Shown: positions 25,566 to 32,404 of the stretch, in pieces | Numbering within the stretch: position 1 is the stretch's first letter | Layout: each line of letters begins with the position of its first letter | Translations under genes and position numbers: made by a program | Notes under the pieces: generated by a model | Told to the model about the DNA's origin: nothing | Databases searched by the model: none | What the model saw: only the letters and a program-made list of their open reading frames with translations | From: JAIRTY01 sp050257395 | Lineage (GTDB): Bacteria; Actinomycetota; Actinomycetes; Streptosporangiales; Streptosporangiaceae | Reading direction: 5' to 3' | Assembly (NCBI GenBank): GCA_050257395.1 | Contig: JBLMWU010000028.1 | Coordinates: 1-34,720, forward strand | Length of the DNA stretch: 34,720 nt

Positions 25566-26021
25566 ATGCGTATTACGGAGGCGGCCCAGCGGCTCGGCAT
25601 GTCGGCCCGGATGCTCCGGTACCGCGACGCCCTCGGGCTGCTGCCCGCGGTCCGCGGGGCCCCGCCGCCGGTCGCCGCCGGGCCGGGCCACCGGCAGTTC
25701 ACCGACGCCGACGTGACCGCGGTGTCGCTGGCGCTGGACATCGAGCGGCGGTACGGCATCGCCCCCGCCGCGCTGGCGTTCGGGCTGCGGGTGCTCACCG
25801 AGCCGGGCGTCCGGGCCGAGGTGGCCGAGCTCGGCCGCCGCACCGGCCGCATCCCGTCGCCGCCCGCCCGGGCACTGGAGTTCGAGAAGGAACGGGCGCT
25901 GCGCCTGCTCGGCCTGCCCGCCGGCCGCCACCCCGCGCGCCGGGCGCCGGGCGGCCGCGCCCGGGCTGCCGCGGCTACCCCTTCGGGCGCAGCCGGGCGG
26001 CCCGGATCGCCGGGTCGGTGA
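25566..26021 (+). CDS. MerR-family transcriptional regulator
   Basis: 151 residues. The N-terminal winged helix is clear: MRITEAAQRLGMSARMLRY (helix-turn-helix), a short extra Pro/Ala/Gly loop (GAPPPVAAGPG) in the wing, then GHRQFTDADVTAV and a helix ALDIERRYGIAPAALAFGL that would begin the dimerisation coiled coil. The C-terminal 50 residues are Arg/Ala/Gly/Pro-rich and have no recognisable effector domain or metal-binding Cys. The ATG at 25566 has no Shine-Dalgarno site and may be leaderless. It is divergent from ahcY, and its last 47 bases overlap the 3' end of the CDF gene on the other strand. Regulation of ahcY or of itself is inferred from position and the dyad at 25538. Confidence 0.8.
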   Translation: MRITEAAQRLGMSARMLRYRDALGLLPAVRGAPPPVAAGPGHRQFTDADVTAVSLALDIERRYGIAPAALAFGLRVLTEPGVRAEVAELGRRTGRIPSPPARALEFEKERALRLLGLPAGRHPARRAPGGRARAAAATPSGAAGRPGSPGR

Positions 26022-26949
26022 CGTCGGCCGCGGCCGCCCGGTACAGGTCCGGCTCGAGGTAGATCAGGTCGGCGATCGGCACCGCCGCCCGCACCCGCCG
26101 TTCCGCCGCGTCGATGCCCGCCGCGATCGCGGCGGCCGTCTCGTCGTGCCGCACCGCGATCTTGGCCGCGACCAGCAGGCTCTCCGGGCCCACGTGCATG
26201 GTGCGCAGGTGGATGACCCGCTCCACCTCGGGCCCGTCCTCGAGCGCCCCGACGATCGCCTGCACCACCTCGGCGCTGGCCGACTCCCCGATCAGCAGGC
26301 TCTTCATCTCCACCGCCAGGATCACCGCGACGCAGGCCAGCAGCACCGCGATGGCCAGCGAGCCCACCCCGTCCCACACCCCGTTGCCGGTGATCACCGC
26401 CAGCGCCACCCCCAGCAGCGCGAACACCAGGCCGGTCAGGGCGGCGACGTCCTCCAGCAGGATGGCCGGCAGCTCGGGGGCCTTGGCCCGGCGGATGAAC
26501 GCCAGCCAGGAGCTCCGCTGGCGTTCCCGGCTGGACTCCCGGACCGCGGTGCGCAGGGAGAGGCTCTCCGCCACGATCGCGACGGCCAGGACCGCGAAGG
26601 CAACGGCCGGGGTGCGCACCGGCTCCGGATGGGTGATCTTGTGGATCGCCTCGTAGCCGGAGAACACCGCGCCCGCGGTGAACAGGACCACCGCGACCAC
26701 GAAGGCGTAGAAGTAGCGCTCGGTGCCGAACCCGAACGGGTGCTGCTCGGTCTTGGTCCGCTGCGCCCGGGCCCGGCCGAGCAGCAGCAGCAGCTGGTTG
26801 GCGGAGTCGGCGAGCGAGTGGGCGGACTCGGCGAGCATCGAGGCCGAGCCGGTGAACGCGAACGCGACGAACTTGGTGACGGCGATGCCGACGTTCGCGG
26901 CGAGCGCCGCCAGTACTGCCCGGACCCCCCCGGAGGAATGCTCACTCAC
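25975..26949 (-). CDS. Cation diffusion facilitator (CDF) transporter
   Basis: 324 residues, about six transmembrane segments. Metal site in helix 2: ESAHSLADSANQ (H44, D48), with GFGTERYFYAF after it as in many CDF proteins. Helix 5 carries LLEDVAALTGL, where the usual HxxxD is replaced by ExxxA with D next to E, as in the subfamily that includes DUF/ybdO-like CDFs. The C-terminal cytosolic domain (about 225-300) contains HLRTMHVGPESLLVAAKIAV. Likely exports divalent metal (Zn, Mn or Fe) in exchange for protons; the metal cannot be fixed from this. GTG start overlaps the SIS gene stop (GTGA). Confidence 0.9.
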   Translation of the reverse strand: MSEHSSGGVRAVLAALAANVGIAVTKFVAFAFTGSASMLAESAHSLADSANQLLLLLGRARAQRTKTEQHPFGFGTERYFYAFVVAVVLFTAGAVFSGYEAIHKITHPEPVRTPAVAFAVLAVAIVAESLSLRTAVRESSRERQRSSWLAFIRRAKAPELPAILLEDVAALTGLVFALLGVALAVITGNGVWDGVGSLAIAVLLACVAVILAVEMKSLLIGESASAEVVQAIVGALEDGPEVERVIHLRTMHVGPESLLVAAKIAVRHDETAAAIAAGIDAAERRVRAAVPIADLIYLEPDLYRAAAADVTDPAIRAARLRPKG

Positions 26950-28055
26950 GCTATGCGGGCCTTCAGCTCCTCGATCGCGGCGACGGGGCCGGGGTCGATG
27001 CCGTTGGCGATGCCCAGGTAGACGGTGGCGTAGTCGATCAGCTGCACCAGGCTGGCCAGCCGCTCCAGCGGCTGGCTGCCTTCCGCGGCCAGCTCGGTCA
27101 CCTCGACGCCGCGGTCGGTGGCCAGCCGGGCCGACTCCTCCCGCCGCCTGGTCACCTGGGGGTGCTCCTGGGTGTCACGCAGCAGCACCAGCCGCAGCGG
27201 CACGGCCGGGCCGCCGCCGGCGGGCACGTCGGGCGAGCCGGGGGCGAACGGCCCGTCAAAGCCGACCACCTGGTTGTGGTTGGCCTCGGGCAGCACCCCG
27301 TACACCCCGGGGTACTTGCCGTTCTCGTTCAGCTGGCAGGCGAACCGGTAGGCCGCCACCCCGGTCAGCGGCGAGGTACCCCAGATCATCGGGAGCCGGC
27401 CGGCGATCTCCAGGGCCAGCGCCTTGCCCGGGTTGACGAAGGACTCGCTGTCCGGGCGGCACAGGTGGGCGGTGCGCTCCAGGACCGACGCGGCCGACTC
27501 GTAGCTGTCCGGCGGCAGCTCGAGCACGCCCAGCCGGCTGGCGATCACCAGCAGCGGCACCGACAGGGCCCACAGCGTGGACCGCGGCTGCCCCGCCGAC
27601 TGCACCGGCACGAACGGCGCCCGCGCCTGCTCGGCGAGGTCCGTCAGCGGCGAGCCCTTGCCGCCGACCGCGATCAGGCGGCAGCCGCGCCGGACCGCCT
27701 CGCGCGCCGCGGACAGGGTCTCCTCGGTGCCGCCGGAGCAGGACACGGCGATCACCAGGTCGGCCGCGCCGACCCAGCCGGGCAGCCGGTAGTCGTGCAC
27801 CACGGCGACCTGCGCCGGGCAGCCCTGGCCGGCCACCGCGGCCAGCACCTCGCCGGCCACCCCGGACCCGCCCATGCCGGTGACCACGATGGCGCGCGGG
27901 CGCCCGCCCGAGGTCACGTCGTCCAGGTCCGCCTCACTGGTGATCTGGACGGCGGTCCGCACCTGCGCGGCGGACGAGGCCACCTGGCGGAGCATGCCGC
28001 CCGGGTCGGCCGCCTCCAGCAGCGCCGGATCGTCGAGACGGTCGGCCGGCGTCAC
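26946..28055 (-). CDS. SIS-domain phosphoglucose/phosphomannose isomerase-like protein
   Basis: 369 residues. Two SIS domains: VVTGMGGSGVAGEVL (58-71), AVSCSGGTEETLS (103-115) and the second half with NENGKYPG and LPEANHNQVVGF, which holds the Glu and His of the bifunctional PGI/PMI family. Interconverts glucose-6-P or mannose-6-P with fructose-6-P, feeding mannose to ManB downstream in metabolism. The GTG at 28055 is chosen because GGGGGAG lies about seven bases ahead. Sits between trm112-like and CDF genes, matching Rv3256c next to manB. In mycobacteria the homologue's activity is not well established, so the specific reaction is inferred. Confidence 0.88.
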   Translation of the reverse strand: MTPADRLDDPALLEAADPGGMLRQVASSAAQVRTAVQITSEADLDDVTSGGRPRAIVVTGMGGSGVAGEVLAAVAGQGCPAQVAVVHDYRLPGWVGAADLVIAVSCSGGTEETLSAAREAVRRGCRLIAVGGKGSPLTDLAEQARAPFVPVQSAGQPRSTLWALSVPLLVIASRLGVLELPPDSYESAASVLERTAHLCRPDSESFVNPGKALALEIAGRLPMIWGTSPLTGVAAYRFACQLNENGKYPGVYGVLPEANHNQVVGFDGPFAPGSPDVPAGGGPAVPLRLVLLRDTQEHPQVTRRREESARLATDRGVEVTELAAEGSQPLERLASLVQLIDYATVYLGIANGIDPGPVAAIEELKARIA

Positions 28056-28057
28056 CG

Positions 28058-28243
28058 CTATGCTCCCCCACCCGGCCGCCGCGCCTCGTCCACCAGCAGG
28101 ACGGGAATGTCGTCGCGGACGGGGTAGGCCAGGCCGCACGCCTCGCCGGTGCAGATCAGCTCGTCGCTGTCCTCGTCCGGGCGCAGCGGCGAGTGACAGG
28201 CCGGGCAGGCGAGGATGTCGAGCAGCCACTGGTCTAGGTTCAC
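28058..28243 (-). CDS. Trm112/UPF0434-like zinc-ribbon protein
   Basis: 61 residues. MNLDQWLLDILACPACHSPL, then LICTGEACGLAYPVRDDIPVLL: four cysteines in CPAC and CTGEAC arrangement and the closing IPVLL are the Trm112/YcaR pattern. Trm112 is a small activator subunit of methyltransferases in eukaryotes and archaea; the bacterial function is poorly defined. GTG start with GGAG eight bases upstream. It lies between manB and the SIS gene, two bases from the start of the latter, so it is part of the same operon. Its presence close to two SAH hydrolases is suggestive but may be chance. Confidence 0.88.
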   Translation of the reverse strand: MNLDQWLLDILACPACHSPLRPDEDSDELICTGEACGLAYPVRDDIPVLLVDEARRPGGGA

Positions 28244-28283
28244 GGGTTCTTCTCCAGGGTGTGAGACGGGGAACGCGGGACGG

Positions 28284-29636
28284 TTACGCCGGGCCGGCCC
28301 GCACGATGCCCAGCACCTCGTCGCGCACTGCCGCCAGCGCCGGCTCGCCGGCTGCCTCGACGTTGAGCCGCAGCAGGGGCTCGGTGTTGGAGGGGCGCAG
28401 GTTGAACCACCAGCCGTCGCCGCGCACCGTCAGCCCGTCCAGCTCGTCCGTGGTGACCCCCGGGCGGCCCTCGAAGGCGGCGCGGACCTGGGCGGTGATC
28501 CCGGCCTGGTCCTGCACCTCGCTGTTGATCTCGCCGGAGGCGACGTAGCGCTCGTAGTGGGTCAGCAGCTGCGACAGCGGCCCGGCCTGCTGGCCCAGGG
28601 CGGCGAGCACGTGCAGCGCGGCGAGCATGCCCGAGTCGGCGAACCAGAAGTCGCGGAAGTAGAAGTGCCCGGAGTGCTCCCCGCCGAACACCGCCCCGGT
28701 CTCGGCCATCCGGGCCTTGATGAACGAGTGCCCCACCCGGGTGCGGACCGGGGTCCCGCCGTGCTCGGTGATGATCTCCGGGACGGCCATGGAGGTGATC
28801 AGGTTGTGGATGATCGTCGCGCCCGGCTCCCGCTGCAGCTCCCGCTCGGCGATCAGGGCGGTCAGCACCGACGGGGAGACGATCTCGCCCCGCTCGTCCA
28901 CCACGAAGCAGCGGTCGGCGTCGCCGTCGAAGGCCAGGCCGATGTCGGCTCGCCCGGACCTGACGGCCTGCTGCAGGTCGCGCAAGTTGGCCGGGTCGAT
29001 GGGGTTGGCCTCGTGGTTGGGGAAGGTGCCGTCCAGCTCGAAGTACAGCGGGATCAGCGTGACCGGCAGCCCTTCGAACACCTTGGGCACCGTGTACCCG
29101 GCCATGCCGTTGCCCGCGTCCACGGCCACTGTCAGCGGCCGGATCCCGGACAGGTCCACCAGGGTCTTGAGGTGACTGGCGTAACCGGGCAGCAGATCGC
29201 GCTGGCTGATCGTGCCCGTCCGGCCGCCCGCGGGCACCCCGGCGGCGGCCATGTCCCGGATCTCCATGAGACCGGAGTCCGCCCCGACCGGGCGCGCCCC
29301 GGCCCGGCAGAGCTTGATGCCGTTGTACTTGGACGGGTTGTGGCTGGCCGTGACCATCGCGCCGGGGATGTCCAGGCTGCCGCTGGCGTAGTAGAGCATG
29401 TCGGTCGAGCCGAGCCCGGCCGCGACCACGTCGGCCCCCTGGGAGCAGGCGCCCCGCCCGAAGGCGTCCGCCAGCGGCGGGCCCGAGGTGCGCATGTCGT
29501 GCATGGTCACGATCGAGGACGCCCCGGTGAGCCGGGCGAACGCCGCACCCGCGGCCTCGGCGACCTCCTCGTCGAGTTCGTCAGGGACGATCCCGCGGAT
29601 GTCGTACGCCTTGAAGATCTTCGTGTACTCGCCCAC
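28284..29636 (-). CDS. manB: Phosphomannomutase/phosphoglucomutase
   Basis: 450 residues. Phosphohexomutase domains in order: catalytic phosphoserine S98 in VTASHNPSKYNGIK, Mg-binding FDGDADRCF, sugar-binding GEHSGHFYFRDFWFADSG and the phosphate-binding RPSNTEPLLRLNVEA near the C-terminus. Converts mannose-6-P to mannose-1-P, the precursor of GDP-mannose used in polyprenyl-mannose and envelope glycan synthesis. GTG start with GGAG five bases ahead. Next to DUF3499 and the SIS gene as in M. tuberculosis (Rv3257c). The active site is complete. Confidence 0.95.
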   Translation of the reverse strand: MGEYTKIFKAYDIRGIVPDELDEEVAEAAGAAFARLTGASSIVTMHDMRTSGPPLADAFGRGACSQGADVVAAGLGSTDMLYYASGSLDIPGAMVTASHNPSKYNGIKLCRAGARPVGADSGLMEIRDMAAAGVPAGGRTGTISQRDLLPGYASHLKTLVDLSGIRPLTVAVDAGNGMAGYTVPKVFEGLPVTLIPLYFELDGTFPNHEANPIDPANLRDLQQAVRSGRADIGLAFDGDADRCFVVDERGEIVSPSVLTALIAERELQREPGATIIHNLITSMAVPEIITEHGGTPVRTRVGHSFIKARMAETGAVFGGEHSGHFYFRDFWFADSGMLAALHVLAALGQQAGPLSQLLTHYERYVASGEINSEVQDQAGITAQVRAAFEGRPGVTTDELDGLTVRGDGWWFNLRPSNTEPLLRLNVEAAGEPALAAVRDEVLGIVRAGPA

Positions 29637-29760
29637 GTAGGCTCCGCCTCTTCCTGTCCGCTGTCACCGCCGAGCACGAAGGCCTCACGGTACGAACACC
29701 GAGCCTACCGGGAGCGGGTGCGGCGCCGGGCGAGTGCCGCCGGCGGTCCCGGGCGGGCGG

Positions 29761-30126
29761 CTACCGGACGCGCCCGTGATCCTCCGGCGATGACCGCAGC
29801 ACCCGCAGGTGCCCGCGCCGCCCCACCTCGACCCCCTGGCCCACCGGCTCGCGCGGGGCGCCCGGCAGCCCGGCCTCCCTGACCGCGTTGGCCAGCGCCT
29901 CCAGGTCGTCCGCCTCCTGCGGGACCGGGTCCACCGGCAGCCGGACCACCTCCCACCCGCGCGGGGCTGTGAGCCGCTCTGCGTGGCCGACGCACAGGTC
30001 GTAGCAGTGCGGCTCCACATAGGCGGCCAGCGGCCCCAGCACGGCCGTGGAGTCGCGGTAGACATAGGTGAGGGTGTACAGGGCAGGATGCTTACAGGCC
30101 GGCCGCGAACAGCGACGGGAAATCAC
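29761..30126 (-). CDS. DUF3499 small zinc-ribbon-like protein
   Basis: 121 residues. MISRRCSRPACKHPALYTLTYVYRDSTAVLGPLAAY and EPHCYDLCVGHAERLTAPRGWEVVRL-type motifs (quoted in parts) define DUF3499. C6, C11, H40, C41, C45 and H48 could form a metal site. The C-terminal 40 residues vary between species and here are Gly/Arg-rich. GTG start preceded by GAGGTGAG. The gap to manB (29637-29760, 124 bases) holds no gene. Conserved beside manB in actinobacteria; function unknown. Confidence 0.88.
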   Translation of the reverse strand: MISRRCSRPACKHPALYTLTYVYRDSTAVLGPLAAYVEPHCYDLCVGHAERLTAPRGWEVVRLPVDPVPQEADDLEALANAVREAGLPGAPREPVGQGVEVGRRGHLRVLRSSPEDHGRVR

Positions 30127-30359
30127 CGGCTCACCTCGCTCACGGCCCCACCCCGGCCATGGCCCCAGCGCCAGGCCCGGTTACGGCGCGCCCGCGTCCC
30201 CACCTGCCGGCCGGTCCGCGTACAACGCTCACAACGGCAGACCGTACCTATAGCGGGGCCGCAAAGCCACCACCCGGGGGCACTCTTCCCGATCGTGTCT
30301 CCGGCGCGCCGCCGGATTCCCGGGCGGCCCGCAGGCCCGGCCTCCGTTAGGCTCTGACC
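30127..30359. promoter_or_regulatory. Divergent intergenic region, DUF3499 / zincin-like gene
   Basis: 233 bases with no gene seen. The AT-richer stretch 30220-30256 (TACAACGCTCACAACGG ... TACCTATAGCGG) is the likely promoter area; ACAACG occurs in it and a close copy CACAACGG follows eight bases on. I cannot assign direction or hexamers with confidence. Confidence 0.4.
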
Positions 30360-30845
30360 GTGCAGACCGGGGAGGGAAGCCGGGGGCCCCAGCCGGGGCG
30401 GATCAGGCGGCGTGACCGGCACGGGCGGGGACTGCGGGGCGTGCTCGCCCCGGCAGGCGTGCCGCTGCACCGGACCCGGGCGGAGCGGTTCGACGAACTG
30501 ATCTTGCAGGCCGTGGCCCGGCTGGAGCCCCGCTGGGAGGAACGGCTGGCCGGGATCGAGTTCGCGGTGGAGGAGATCCCGCCCGCGGGCCAGCCCGGGT
30601 ACCCGTCCGGGCCGGTGCCGCTCGGCCGGGTGGAGGCGGGCACGCCGGGCAGCGCGGCCGGCCCGGGCAGCGCCGGCGACGGGGCAGGCCCGCCCCGCAT
30701 CGTGCTGTACCGGCGGCCGATGCTGGCCCGCGCCGACAGCGAGGACGAACTCAGTGACCTGGTCTTCGACGTCGTGGTCGAGGAGTTCGCGCGGCTGCTC
30801 GGCATCGACCCGGAAGACGTCGACCCCGGCTACGACAGCGACTGA
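30360..30845 (+). CDS. Zincin_1-family protein lacking HExxH
   Basis: 161 residues. The family pattern is RAERFDELILQAVARLEPRW...LAGIEFAVEEIPP (about 40-80) and, at the end, RIVLYRRPMLARADSEDELSDLVFDVVVEEFARLLGIDPEDVDP (in parts). In the founding Zincin_1 proteins the last segment carries the metal-binding HExxH; here the equivalent is VFDVVVEEFARLLG, with no histidine. Actinobacterial members commonly show this change, so the protein is probably not a standard zinc protease. Synteny with Rv3259. The GTG start has no strong ribosome site. A Gly/Ala-rich insert occupies about 95-115. Confidence 0.82.
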   Translation: MQTGEGSRGPQPGRIRRRDRHGRGLRGVLAPAGVPLHRTRAERFDELILQAVARLEPRWEERLAGIEFAVEEIPPAGQPGYPSGPVPLGRVEAGTPGSAAGPGSAGDGAGPPRIVLYRRPMLARADSEDELSDLVFDVVVEEFARLLGIDPEDVDPGYDSD

Positions 30846-30883
30846 CCGGCACCGCCCGGCTGACACGGCCCGCCCAGCCCGGC

Positions 30884-32404
30884 TCAGGGCCTGGCCGTGA
30901 TGGGCGCGGCCCGCACCGCCGGCAGCGGGACCTGCGTGAGCGCGCTGGCGACCGGCATCAGCGCCTGCACCGTGCCGGCCCCGGCGCTCACGGTCACCCG
31001 GCCGGCGTAGACCGGGCCGGAGCCCGGCAGCGGGGTGACCACCACCGGGAAGGTGTGCACGCCGTGGATCGCGGTGAGCTGGACGAGCTTGCTGTGCCCG
31101 GCCCCGATCTGGACCGTCTTGGCAGGCGGGGCGCTGCCGCCGCCCAGCTCCGTGACCCGCACCGTGGCCTGGCCCTTCGGCGCCGACAGGATCAGCGCGG
31201 AAGCCGCTGTGTTGGCGGCCACCACGCCCTGCTCCTGCAGCGGCGGGGCGGCGGCGGTGAACACCCCCGGCGCGCCCGCCGGGCCGCCGGGGACCAGCAG
31301 CGCTGCGGTGACCGGCTGCGTGGAGGTGAGCTTCAGCGCGGCGGCGATGCCCCCCATCGACGGCAGCGGGATAGCGATGGCCGACCCGCCTGGCACGTCC
31401 ACCCCGCCGCCGCCGGTCGGCTCATAGGACCCGCGGGAGGTGACCGCGGCGATGGTGAGGTGCGCGTCGTGCATGCCGGGCACCGCGACGAACAGCTGCC
31501 GGGTCCCGGTGGTGGCCGGCAGCCCGGGCACGATCACCCGGGTCGAGGGCAGCTGGGCGATCGGCAGCCAGCTGCCGCCGGTGGTCCCCGTGCTCTCCAG
31601 CACGCTCGCGACCACCTGGCCGACGCTGGTGCGGACGTGCAGCGACACCACCCGGGATCCGTGCAGAACCGGGGCCAGCGACTGGGCCACCATGCTGTGC
31701 GGCGCGACCGCGATGCCGGTGTCCGTGCTGCCCTGGAGCGGCCCGGCGTCGGTGGCGATCTCCACGCTCACGTCGGCTGCCTGGTCTGAGGGGTTCATCA
31801 GGTAGAGCTGGATGCGGGCGGCCGAGTGCTGGCCCGGTCCCACGAACCAGAAGTCGGTGCCGGGGCTGCTGCAGGCCGCGGTGGGGGTGCCGGCCGCGCT
31901 GGTCTGCTCGACCTCCAGCCCGCGCGCCATGGTGCCGCTGGCCTGGACCATCACGCCGCCGCGCAGCGGGACGGACGCCACCGCCCGGGTCCCGGACGCC
32001 TGCCCGGCGGCCTGCCCGCCCGCCGGGTTGGCGCCGCGCAGCGCAGCCGGGACCGCCCCGCCCGCCGGCCGCACCGGGCCCAGGGACAGCTGGCCGGGCT
32101 GGCTGGCGCTGAGCAGCGGATGGCGGCCGGCCGCGGCGGAGAGCGCGGTGGCCAGCGCCTGCCCGCCGCTGCCGCCCGGGCTGGCGGCGGCGACGAAGGC
32201 GACCTGGCCGGAGGAGCCGCCGGTCAGGCCCAGCCCGGGGCAGCCACGCTGGACCGCGGTGACCGGGATGGCGCGGGCGGCGGCCGCTGGCTGGCCGGCC
32301 GACGCCGTGACGGGATGCCCGGCCATGGCGAGCCCGTACAGGGCCACCAGGGCCACGGCGGCCACGGCGGCGGGCACGAGCCGGCCTCCCAGCAGGCCTC
32401 TCAC
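30884..32404 (-). CDS. DUF5719 exported protein
   Basis: 506 residues. One N-terminal hydrophobic segment (about 10-30, signal or anchor), then a long extracytoplasmic part rich in beta-strand-like Val/Thr/Gly repeats with CSSPGTDFWFVGPG (about 178-191), LYLMNPSDQAADVSVEIATD, and VAPHSMVAQSLAPVL. These are features of DUF5719 proteins, which sit directly downstream of a family-2 glycosyltransferase gene in actinobacteria. GTG start overlaps the upstream stop (GTGA), so the pair is coupled. Two cysteines (one near residue 54, one at 178) may form a disulfide. Function unknown; a role with the glycosyltransferase product in the envelope is inferred from linkage. Confidence 0.85.
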   Translation of the reverse strand: MRGLLGGRLVPAAVAAVALVALYGLAMAGHPVTASAGQPAAAARAIPVTAVQRGCPGLGLTGGSSGQVAFVAAASPGGSGGQALATALSAAAGRHPLLSASQPGQLSLGPVRPAGGAVPAALRGANPAGGQAAGQASGTRAVASVPLRGGVMVQASGTMARGLEVEQTSAAGTPTAACSSPGTDFWFVGPGQHSAARIQLYLMNPSDQAADVSVEIATDAGPLQGSTDTGIAVAPHSMVAQSLAPVLHGSRVVSLHVRTSVGQVVASVLESTGTTGGSWLPIAQLPSTRVIVPGLPATTGTRQLFVAVPGMHDAHLTIAAVTSRGSYEPTGGGGVDVPGGSAIAIPLPSMGGIAAALKLTSTQPVTAALLVPGGPAGAPGVFTAAAPPLQEQGVVAANTAASALILSAPKGQATVRVTELGGGSAPPAKTVQIGAGHSKLVQLTAIHGVHTFPVVVTPLPGSGPVYAGRVTVSAGAGTVQALMPVASALTQVPLPAVRAAPITARP

